DNA of 64,000 nt, from the NCBI RefSeq assembly GCF_000208865.1, contig NC_018392.1:3027348-3091347 (forward strand), read 5' to 3'. The position numbers and the translations under genes were made by a program. Numbering within the stretch: the stretch's first letter is position 1; the number at the start of each line of letters is the position of its first letter. A model generated the notes under the pieces. The model was given only the letters and a program-made list of their open reading frames with translations, had not been told where the DNA came from and did no database searches. Below are positions 48,305 through 58,616 of this stretch, piece after piece. The stretch comes from Neospora caninum Liverpool (Eukaryota; Apicomplexa; Conoidasida; Eucoccidiorida; Sarcocystidae).

Positions 48305-50177
48305 GTATGTGGATATTAAATTTTCGTACAGTAAGACGTTTCTGTTCCTACGTATAGTGAGTATATGCATGTGCAAATGCGTTTACACACCTTCATTATC
48401 TATATGAATATACGTAGCTGTATATGCAGTAGATCTGTGTTGTTTGTGGTGTGTTTTCGGATTTGTGGAAGTTTCATGTTTGGGTCATGTTTGTGCCGTC
48501 GCGTGGGCGAGGCCAGTGAACGCGGCGAAATGTGTGGAGGCTTTCCTGACGGGAATGAATTTTCCGGAACGGTGTTCTCGATCCCTGCACGTGGCAGCGA
48601 CGTGTAACTGAGGCTCTAGAGACACATTGTGTGGGGTTGGTGGTTCCTTGGTTCTTGCCTGGGGTTGCGCAAACAACGCAGCTGCTCGCATCTCTCTCCT
48701 CTCGTCTGTTCGCGTGTCTCGCTTACGCCCACGAAAATCCTGGGGGGTGGCAGCGAGTGTGGCCGAGCGTGGCGCACAGGTTGGCGCTTTAGAGAAGTGC
48801 AAAGAACACCTGAGAGAGACGCGGCCTTCCGTTTTCGCCTTGGGGAAGACTTTCCTCTGACGGCTGTGAACCGATTGGTTTTTTCGCCTGCCGTTCCGTT
48901 CCGGTTTCGTGCACCTTTCCGTCAAAAAGACACTCGAGAGCGCAAATCACCCGGACACTCGCACTGCGTGTTCTCGCCTCGGCGTTTCTTCTGGTGAGTC
49001 GAAAAACTCGCGAGGAAGTCGGGAAACACAGAGATGACCGAGAGGAGAGCCGGTCGGGAGACGAGTCGGCTCTTTTCAGATTTGCTAGACGCCGTCTCGT
49101 TTCTTTTCTGGTTGACGCGCACGTTGCATTGTCAGAGCGAAAATGAGGGCGCAAACACCGCAAAAGAGGCCAGGCCGGTTTTGCACTTCCCGCGATCTTT
49201 CGGGAGGACAGGGTGCTCTCTTTCCTCCGGCTCTTTCCCGGTAAAAGAGGAAGACAAAAGGAACCGAGAGAGAGGAAACCGTCCAGGATCTTTGTGTGAG
49301 ACGACGCGCACGCCGTGACGGCACTCCGTCCACAGAGGTTTAGCCGTGTGCGACGTCGGCAAGCAGGGGACTTCCTCCTGGGAAGGAACGAGTGTTCGTT
49401 GTCCACTTCACGTCAACCACACTGGGGGAGGGGGGGAGCCGAGCCTCGGCTTCACTTCGATTCGCTGCGCAAGTCCACGCCGTGATTTCCCCTTTTTCGT
49501 GGAACGGCGCAAGAGGAACCCACGGGAGTTCCCGCCGTTGGAGATCGAGGGGCAGGGTGTCGGGTCCGGATCATGTCTACAGCGAAACAAGAATTTTTCT
49601 GGAGTTTCCAACGCAGATATACGCATTTATCCATGTGTCAACACAGATCTTTGGATGTGACAGGAAAGGCAGTTGGGTGTACGTACATCCGGGTGAATCG
49701 ATGCAGGTGTGTGTTTTCGTCGAGAATCTGGGTTCGCCGTCGTCAGTTCTCGGGCTGTTTGCTCTGGCTGCCTCCTGTGCGTTCCGGTACATTCGCGTTT
49801 CTACTTCCGGCTGCAAGCGTGTGTGACGTGTGCATGCATCCCGTTGTTTAGCGCGCTGTTTGTCACTTTGGGTCTTTCCGTACACGCACACGGCTGTCTT
49901 GCGGAACTCCGTTCGTGCTGAGAGACCCGCGCTCGTCTCTCGATCCTTCCGCGCCTTGTCCGGAGAAGGTTGAACACTCGCGAGTTTCCCTCTCATCCAC
50001 ATGCTTTTTTTGTTTTTTTTTGTGCAGGCTTCTCGCGAGTGTGTTGCGCCCCGGAGCCAGCCGAACTGTTCCTGAGCTCGGCTCCACTCGTCGGTGTGCT
50101 CCACTCGGGAAGGTTGGCAGTTGCGTAGGTCTCTGAGACTCTCTTTTCTTTCTAAACCGCTTTTCCCTCTCTCCACC

Positions 50178-53100
50178 ATGTCTCCTCTCGGCGTGCGCGC
50201 CCCGAAGGCGCTGGCCGTGGCGGCTTTCCTGGGCGTCGCGGTTGCGTGCGCCACTCTTTTCTCGTCTTCTCCGGCCTCGTTATCTGCCCCGTTTCTCCTG
50301 GAGACTGTGGCGACAGAGGCGGACGCATCCGAGCCTCTGACCGCGGACGAGGCCCCGCGCTCGCTGCCCGTGGAAGAGAGCGAGAAGGCTGCCGCGCCGC
50401 TGACTGCTGAAGAGCAGGAGGCAGTCCAGAAGAGCCAAGAGAGTCACCAGTACCAGACGGAGGTGTCCAGGTTGATGGACATCATCATCAACTCGCTGTA
50501 CACGCAGCGCGAAGTGTTTCTTCGCGAGTTGATCTCGAACGCCGTCGACGCGCTGGAGAAAGTCCGGTTCACGGCGCTGAGTCGCCCGGAAGTGATGGAG
50601 CCGAAGAAGAACTTGGATATCCGCATCGAGTTCGACGCCGATGCCAAGACGCTGAGCATCATCGACACGGGTATCGGCATGACCAAGCAAGACTTGATCA
50701 ACAACTTGGGAACGGTCGCCAAGTCCGGAACAAGCAACTTCCTCGAGGCCATGGCCCAGGGGAACGACGTGAACCTGATCGGCCAGTTTGGTGTGGGCTT
50801 CTACAGCGCGTTCCTGGTCGCCGACAGGGTTACCGTCATCTCGAAGAACATCGAGGACGACCAGCACATCTGGGAGAGCTCCGCAGACGCGAAATTCCAC
50901 GTCGCCAAAGACCCTCGCGGCAACACCCTCGGGCGCGGAACCTGCGTGACATTGCATCTTAAGGAAGACGCCACGGAGTTCCTCAACGAGTGGAAGTTGA
51001 AGGATCTGACCACGCGCTTCAGCCAGTTCATGAGCTACCCAATCTACGTCCGAACCTCGCGAACCGTCACGGAAGAAGTCCCCGTCGAAGACGAAGAGAC
51101 AGAGAAGACAGAAGACGCGAAAGAAAAAGACGACGTCGAAGTCACCGAGGAAGACAAAGACGAAAAGAAAGACAAGGTACACGACCAGACCCGCAGCGGG
51201 GAAACGGGAAGGGGTGGGGGTGGGGGGTTGAGGGTGGGGGGTGGGGGGTGGGGAAGAAGAAAGGAGAAGGAAAAAAAGGCGGTCATCTGGTGAAATGGTG
51301 CATAGATCCACCGCCACGAGCTGATCTCTCTTTGACATCGTTTTCTCTCCGCCCGGGGGGAAGTGTGTGTGTATCTCGAGGTGCCCTCCTCGCTGTTTCT
51401 GGTCGTCTGCCTTGAGGAGTAGGCGTGCATGCAGGTACATATGTATATATATATATATATATATATGTATATGATTTGGGGATTTCTTCTCGAGTGGATC
51501 TGCGCATTTTGCGGCGCGGGCAAGTCGCTCTGTGGAGCTCGTTGAGCCGGTGCATGCGCGCATTTTGTTCAGCCCAAGACGAAGAAGGTCGAGAAGAAGA
51601 AGGAGGAATGGGAGCAAGTGAACACGCAGAAGGCGATTTGGTTGCGTCCGAAGGAAGAGATCGAGGACAAGGAGTACAACGAGTTCTACAAGAGCGTGAG
51701 CAAGGACTGGTCCGACCCGCTGGCGCACATCCACTTCACAGCGGAAGGCGAGGTCGAGTTCAAGGCGCTGTTGTACATTCCCAAGAGGGCGCCGTCGGAC
51801 ATCTACAGCAACTACTTCGACAAACAGACGTCTGTGAAGGTGTACGTGCGGCGTGTGTTGGTGGCCGACCAGTTCGACGATCTTCTCCCAAAGTATCTGC
51901 ACTTCATCAAGGGTGTCGTCGACAGCGACGACTTGCCTCTGAATGTGTCGCGCGAACAGCTTCAGCAACACAAGATTCTGAATGTGATCTCGAAGAAGCT
52001 GGTGCGGAAGACTCTGGACACGATGCGCAAGTTGTCCCTCGACTCGCTGAAGGAGCGGGAGGAGATGGAGAAGGCTCTGGCGGCGGAAGAAGACGAGGAG
52101 AAGAAGAAGGAACTGGAGAGGAAACTGAAGGAGAAGAGCTTGTACGAGAAGTTCTACGACGAGTTCTCTCGCAACCTCAAGCTCGGCTGCTACGAAGACG
52201 ACACGAACCGAAACAAAATCTTGAAACTCCTGCGCTTCCACACCAGCAAAACGGGACCCGATGCAACCGTCACCCTCGAGAGCTACGTCTCCAAACTGCC
52301 CGAGAACCAACCCAACATCTACTACGCTGCAGGCGAGTCTGTCGAGCAACTGATGAAGGCGCCGGAAATGCAAATCTTCCTCAAGAAGGACATCGAAGTC
52401 CTCTTCCTCCTCGAGGCCATGGACGAACCCTGCATTCAGCGCGTCATGGACTTTGAAGGTAGGCAAAAGACGCTGGAAGAGCGACAGAGCCAACAAACCA
52501 CAGGCCGCCCCAACTCTTCCACGAGGCCCGCGGGAACCACACACAAGCTGAACTCCCATTTCTCTCCTTTTTTCATCTATCTATATCTATATCTAAATAT
52601 CTATCTATATCTAAATATCTGTATCTATTTATATCTATATCTATATCTAAATATCGATCTCTCTGTGTTTTTATATGCTTAGATGTATTTGTGTTTATTC
52701 TCCACATGTACGCGCAGGGCGGTTCGTGTCTTGCACCAGCGATTTGTTGGTGATTTTCCATCTCGTTCGCCGCGTTTTCTTTCGGCTTAAAGCCCGCGTT
52801 TTGCGTCTCTCGTCTCTCGCCCGGGGCTTGTGCCTCGTGTCCCTGGGTGGGCTGCATTGGAGAAATCGGGCGCTGTTTTTCTGCGTGCGTTCCGCAGGAA
52901 AGAAGTTTGTGTCGATTCAGAAGGGCGATGTGCAGCTGGACCAGACTGAGGAGGAGAAGAAGACGGAGAAGCGGTTGAAGAAGGCGTTTGAGCCTTTGTT
53001 GTCTTGGATGAAGAAGTTGCTTGGCGAGAAGGTGACCAAGGTGGAGGTGTCCAAGCGCCTCGTGGACGCGCCGTGCGCCGTGGTGGCTTCCGAGTGGGGC

Positions 53101-53568
53101 TACTCGGCCCAGATGGAGAAGATCATGAAGACGCAGACCTTTGCGGATCCTCGCCACGTGCGCATGATGGCGGGTCAGAAGGTGTTTGAGATCAACCCGC
53201 ACCACCGCATGATTCAGTACCTTTTGACGCAAGTCACAAAGGACGGCGAGAATGTGAGCCCGAAGGTGACGCAGATGGCCCGGCTGCTCTTTGAAGTCGC
53301 GAAGCTCGCGTCAGGTTTCGAAGTCGAGGAGCCGAAGGACGTTGCAGCGAGTTTGTACAGGGCCGTCGCCGCGGACCTGAGCTTGCCCACAGACGAGTCG
53401 ATGGTCTCCGAGTACGAACTGCCGCGTGAGGAAGAAGACGTGAAGGTGGGCGACGAGGAGAAGGACGAGACTAAGGACGAGGAAAAGGACGAGGAGAAGG
53501 ACGAAGAGGGCGAAGCTGACGACGTCAAGGACTCCGAAGAACCAGTTGACAAGCACGACGAGTTGTAA
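50178..53568 (+). CDS. GRP94: Endoplasmic reticulum Hsp90 (GRP94/endoplasmin)
   Basis: Three exons in phase: 50178-51176, 51573-52458, 52898-53568; 851 residues. It begins with a signal peptide (about residues 10-30, hydrophobic Ala/Val/Leu). The N-terminal ATPase domain carries [20 protein letters not shown] (about 108-127), the ATP-contact DTGIGM (163-168) and the lid [11 protein letters not shown] (202-212). A long acidic Glu/Asp/Lys linker (about 310-345) spans the exon 1/2 junction. The middle domain begins at [11 protein letters not shown], and the C-terminal dimerisation domain ends in an acidic tail closing with HDEL, the ER-retrieval signal. HDEL plus signal peptide separates it from cytosolic (MEEVD) and mitochondrial (TRAP1) Hsp90. 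It folds secretory and surface proteins in the ER lumen using ATP. The usual NASDA box reads NAVDA (V123); the catalytic-pocket Asn is kept. Intron 1 contains a G-quadruplex-prone tract. Confidence 0.97.
51200..51254 (+). repeat. G-rich tract, G-quadruplex-prone, in GRP94 intron 1
   Basis: Just downstream of the intron 1 donor the coding strand has at least six runs of four to six Gs separated by one to four bases (roughly 51210-51253). This fits the G4 consensus on the RNA-like strand. Confidence 0.8.
51438..51473. repeat. AT microsatellite in GRP94 intron 1
   Basis: TACATATG followed by about ten TA units and GTATATG, about 100 bases before the acceptor at 51572. Confidence 0.9.
52575..52665. 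repeat. Imperfect ATCTAT tandem repeat in GRP94 intron 2
   Basis: About fifteen imperfect units of ATCTAT / ATCTAAAT in an otherwise mixed intron. Probably length-variable between isolates. Confidence 0.9.
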
Positions 53569-55561
53569 AAACAGTGGGAGGGGCAGTTGGAAGAAAAACA
53601 GACAAACAAGCGGGCGGGGAAGAGCGCGCGGAAGGCGAGAGACGCCCAGGTTTTTCGTGGGGTGGCGAGGGACGGGCGTGCAGATGAAGATAAAAATGTA
53701 AAGGTCGGAGGATCGAAAACGGAAAATCAAGGACGGGTTCCGAGTCTCGGAAAACGCTTCTGACAGATCCACAGATATGTGAAAGAAAAAGGAACTCGGC
53801 TTCCGGGAGTGAGGACCGGTGTATGGGTCACGCGAGTTTTGGAAGGGGGAGCAGTTGCAGAGACACCGTTGGGTCCGGCGCGGAGGGGGTTGGACGGGGG
53901 TTGAGCAGCAGCGAAATGCACAGTGAGAAAAGGGAATCGCCACTCCCCGGAGATATCTGTCCACTGTATCTTTCTCTGTATATTTTTTTATTTCTACCTG
54001 TGCATGTGCATGACACACACGCTTCTCTATCTTTGTTCTTAGCCTGTAATAGTTTCTTCGAAAAAGGACACGACGAGCGCCACGCATTTTCCAGGTCGTT
54101 CTTTCTGCATAGAGCTGGAAAAGCGTAAGTGCCTTGTTGCTGAAAGGAGAGACTGAGACGCGAGCGCTACTGATAGAATCATGCTCTTTTCTCTCTTCTG
54201 TCTCTTCGCAACCGTGCACTGCGCCGGCTAGAGAGCACAGAAAGCGAGATCTGGAGAGAGGGAACCCGCACCTCCACCTACTTTTGTGTAGGCGTCGGAC
54301 ACGGCTTTTTCACGAGAGGTAATCGCGCATTTGCAATCCAAAATGTTACCTGAGTGGAGAGAGAGAAAACAGATCGAGCGTGGCTTGGAGCAGTTAAAAC
54401 CCGAGCTTTCTACACGATGATAAACGCCTCTCGCCCGATTTGCGTCACGCGCATATCCGTCCCTGTACACGTTTTCTGCAAACGTATATGCCTTGCACTT
54501 CCGTGCTTACAGGAGGTCCAGGCATGCATATGCATGGATGCGTATATCAAAGCGCGGGCGCATAAACTCCGTGCGCAGCAATATATTGTGCAGAGCGACG
54601 GTTCGAGCCGTCCTCGCGTGTTCACAATCTTCGTGCGGTTCCCATCTTATTTTTCTCCCATTTGGCTCTCGAAACGCCTCGGTACTTCCACTGGCCTCGC
54701 ACTGTCTCCTATCGGTTTTTTCTGGGCGTGGAAATCGCAAGCGACAGAATGCGTTCCTTTTCGTTTTAGACTTTGGAGGTTTCGCGACTTCGCGCTCGAA
54801 ACACTAACGAAAGAGCCTCTCCGTCCTTTATGCGTATTAACGTTCTCTCGTGAATCTACTCCATTCAGCGAGAGACAAGTTTCCCAAAGAGTTTGCCTCG
54901 GCGTTTTCAAGTTTGCCTCGGCCTTTCATGTTTCCACGGATTGCCACGTGGAAAAACCCGGGGCCTGAACTGCTGAGCAAGCGGTAGATTCTACGGGCGG
55001 TAGGAATGCGTACGTACTACATCGTTCACCTTCAAAACTGGTGTCGTCAAAACCGCAACAAGACAGCGACATCCGTTCCTACGGCCGTGTTTCGTAGTTA
55101 GAGGATACGGCCGTAAGGTACGCGGGGGGGGGGACAAGAGCCCGGACACTCGTTTGGGATTTCTGATCTTCGGAACCCCTCAGCAGCGCCTCATTACTCT
55201 CCAGTTCCGTTGAAAATGTTTCCCCGATTTTAAAGGGTAGATAAATACACTGCCTATAGAAACTTCAGTGCCTACCCACGAAGGGGCGCCACCATCAGAC
55301 CTCTGAAACGCCCACGCTCGTACACGGGCCAGAATGCTCGCAGACTCGCATCGTAAATATTAAACAACAGTCCATTCTACACCAACCCACGTTTCGTCCT
55401 GCCAGGAGAGTGGGATTTGCAGTGGGCGAAGGTTCGCATATCGTCCGGCGAAAAACGAAAACGGCGCCGAGATGCCTGTAAACCTTTACAAACAATGAAC
55501 CTCTGTTACGCAGAGAACTGCTCGGGCGAGACGCTGTGAACGCGTAGAAAACGAGAGAGAG
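53569..55561. other. Spacer downstream of GRP94
   Basis: About 2 kb after the GRP94 stop. The first few hundred bases are probably the 3' UTR. No exon recognised; an open stretch at 54354-54968 plus has no domain. A palindromic GACGG-TTCGAG-CCGTC at 54597-54612 resembles a tRNA T-arm but no cloverleaf surrounds it. Confidence 0.5.
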
Positions 55562-55910
55562 ATGTCAGCAGTTTCAAGACACGCATCCACGCTGAGCAAA
55601 ACGGCGTCGAAATTTCGCCCGGAGAAACCGTCCTTTGTTTATCGTCTTCCTTGTGTGGATTCCGCGCTGCGGCAGCCCCGATTTGAGTTTCTCTCGTCTA
55701 CTGCGAACACCGCTGCGTCCAAGGCGCAGTTGATCCTGTTTATGATTGCAGGTATGTAAAGGTGCTCAAGGTCTACGCGTCAGGCCATCTCGTCCTCCCT
55801 TTCAAAGATACTTGCCTTTAGAAAGCTTCGAGGCGCGTGGCGAGTTTCTCGTGGCTGAAGGAACAGAATGCACACACGCGTTTTTAGACGTAATATTGTG
55901 CCGACAGTAA
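55562..55910 (+). CDS. Possible small two-exon protein (92 residues)
   Basis: An ATG at 55562 opens 63 codons to a GTATGT donor at 55752. A 70-base intron ends in a pyrimidine-rich CTTGCCTTTAG acceptor at 55821. The second exon (55822-55910) joins in phase and stops at TAA, giving 92 residues. The join makes one coherent stretch (LILFMIAG then ESFEARGEFLVAEG), more protein-like than either intron reading. It has a basic Ser-rich N-terminus that could be a mitochondrial presequence, no membrane helix and no family I recognise. It lies tail-to-tail with the long minus-strand gene, and its 3' UTR may overlap that gene's last exon. A 70-base intron is short for this group, so the model could be false. 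Confidence 0.35.
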
Positions 55911-56321
55911 ACTTCAGTTGCCGGTGGTTGTGTGGCCCGAACCGTTGCGAGACGCGGCCGCACACGCCTTAAACAGACGAAAAAAGGCAAATCAGATAGC
56001 GGCGGCACCAGGTGAGTTGTCGCGGTTTCTGCGGGCTGTCTAGACGCGAGCCCAGCCGGGAGACGCCCCTTGACGCCCGCGAGGTCGTCCAGCATTTTTC
56101 ACAAACGTTCAGCCAGATTTCCCACCGGACCACTTCGCGGAGCGCCACGCGTCTGAATGCTGAGTCTCGTAGTGCGTCGGCCTGTCGTTGCCCCGGCGAA
56201 AAAAGACGACGGAAGGTCCAGGGTAGGCCTCCGACGAGACAGTCTCGTGGGCGTCGTCGTAACGCCTCTGGGGACGGTCCAACACAAGGCACGTTCCCCC
56301 CGAAAAAAGTGAAGAACTTAC

Positions 56322-58577
56322 GGCAACCCGTGGCGAGCAAACAGCGCCTGCAGCTGTCTCACGCTGGCCTCGTCTGTGGTAGGAAAAAGACAACCTCAAG
56401 TCCGTGAAAACGCAAAACGAAGATAGAGAAAGAACCAGAGCAGCAGAAAAGGCGCTCCACATCCGCGCATACACATCCGCGAGCAATGTCAGGGGGGCTA
56501 CTGGGACAGGGAGACGCGTAGAAGCGCGTTGTCGAAAAGCGTTAGATCCCCCCGCGCTGGTTTCCCAGGCGCCCGAGCTCCTCATAAAAACGCGAGGAAC
56601 CTGTCTAGGTTGGAGACTCAGGGACGGACGCAGTCCCCCGACCCTGTCAAAAAGCGCGCTCGCATCTTCCCGTTTCCCCGACCGCGTCCTCGCATCCGCC
56701 GCCGCCAGACCGCAACGCTTCGCTCCAAGGCAAAAGCCCACTCGAGCGGAACTTACCCAACGTTGCCAGGGCGTCACCCAACCGCGCGGAGAGCTGCATG
56801 CACGAACCAGTGACGGCCAAACAACCACGCGCATACACTCCCGGACGCTCGTGTGCGTGTAAAAAATACCGATATTCATACGCTCATATGTATACATACA
56901 CATATATGCATAGGTACATATATGTACATATGTATATATATGTCCATAAACATGTAAATATGTATGTATATATGTATGTTTATATGTAAATATGTATATA
57001 TACATACATATATGTATATATGTATATATATGTATATTTGTATGTACATATGTATGTACATTTTATATATATATATATATATATACACGGAGATGTCGAC
57101 GCCCGTGCATAACATGGCGTTTGCGCCTCCGTCTAGGAAAAAGGCTGTGCATGTCAAACAGCAGAAAACATCCAACTGACGCCGCAAGCTTTGGGAAATC
57201 ACGAGACGTACCTCGCTGAGGAGCAGACTGGGAGGGAAGTCGAGGTCGGAGAAGTGTGAGGCGAGAGAGACTAGAGCCGCCAGCTCGCACTGGGGGAGAA
57301 GTTCAGTCACTCGTTCGCCGAGTGCCTAGAAAAAAGGCGCGACGCGCAACATTGGTGAGAGCAGCCCGTGTGAGGATCAACCCCCCTGGCTAGGTTTCCG
57401 TCCCTCCTTTTGTGCGGTTGGACGCACTCGAGAACGCATGCACGCTTCTTCATCATGCTGGGAACCGGGCTGTTCTCGCTATCAAGAAAATAAAATGTGA
57501 AACAGGGGATTCCCGCACACACACGCCGCGGCACGACATGGAGGCTGCGACGGGCGCCTTTCCGAAGTCACCTCTCACCCGAAGAAGTTCGTCGAACTGG
57601 ACATCCAAGGCTGCCACAGCCTGGAGAAGACCGAGGATTTCTTCGGGCCTAGAAAGACACAAAGGACAGTGGAATCGGTGGAGAAGCACGCGGCATATCC
57701 TTCAGGAAGAAGACAAAGCAAGCGTGCAAAAACTTCTGATTCGAACGTGGGGTCGGCTTATACACAGGACAACAGACGACTGGGAGGGGAGTTTCGTGCT
57801 CGCGCGAAAAGAGCGCCTTCGTACCGTTTTTTTTTCGTTTCCGCCAAAAGGAGGACGTAGAGCTGCGCATGCAGTTTCTGCCTAGGTTGTGCTTGAGGCA
57901 CAGCAACAGCCGAAGGCTTCGTTTCTCACGTGTGCCACGACTTTTTATTGCACACAGGAAATAGCAGCTTTCCCCCCCTTTACGTAGGGCTCCAGTGACT
58001 CTATATCACAAGGACATTTGCTCACAAAGAACCGCCTAGAAGTTTCGGCTTCGCACAGAAAGGTGTGAAGTGACGAGTCTCCGTAGAGCGTGCAGAGACG
58101 CTTCGTGGTGAATCACCCCGGCATTCCAGAGAAGCGGTCGGGTTCAAACACGCGACTGCGTTGTGATTTTTAACCGGAGCGCATGCCACCCTGAAACGCC
58201 TGGACATGTGGTTTTGAGTGAACCCTGGAAGCGGCGATTCGACAACCGAGTGTATACAGCTGCGGTGAGAGACAGGCACGGAAAGCCTCCCTACCGCATG
58301 TGAGGCACGCGCGGCAGCACGCAAGTCTGAAGCGTCTTGTCGACCAGCGATCCCGGCTGAACAGAAACGTTTTGCGGCAAGAGCAGGACAACAAAGATCG
58401 GTCAGAAGCACAATATACACCTGCATATATATATACACACACACACGTGTACGCTTAGCACACATGCATGCACATCTTCGCATAGGTTCGTATCAAGAAA
58501 TACCTAAATTCGGCCATGTTCAGATAGCCAGTGTTTTACGTATACACATCCCCATGTAGCGCTGTCTATACTTGTGC

Positions 58578-58616
<39 letters not shown>

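Larger units (their letters stand above)
46958..50177. promoter_or_regulatory. Shared divergent promoter region (tail-anchored protein / GRP94)
   Basis: About 3.2 kb lies between two start codons pointing apart, so both promoters and 5' UTRs must be here. Two copies of the T. gondii WGAGACG promoter motif occur: AGAGACG at 48815-48821 and TGAGACG at 49297-49303. No TATA-type core could be assigned. No coding exon recognised. A purine-rich tract (about 47960-48260) and a TA microsatellite (48284-48304) divide the region. Confidence 0.45.

Noticed and set aside
50280..52559. 759-codon open frame antisense to GRP94
   Set aside because: It is a shadow of the GC-biased codons of GRP94 and crosses both exons and intron 1 without domains.
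54597..54612. tRNA T-arm-like hairpin GACGG-TTCGAG-CCGTC
   Set aside because: The loop is six bases, not seven, and no anticodon arm or acceptor stem surrounds it.
48284..58613. TA arrays considered as transposon target-site or terminal repeats
   Set aside because: They are simple microsatellites in introns and spacers; no inverted repeats, transposase or reverse transcriptase coding was seen anywhere in the window.
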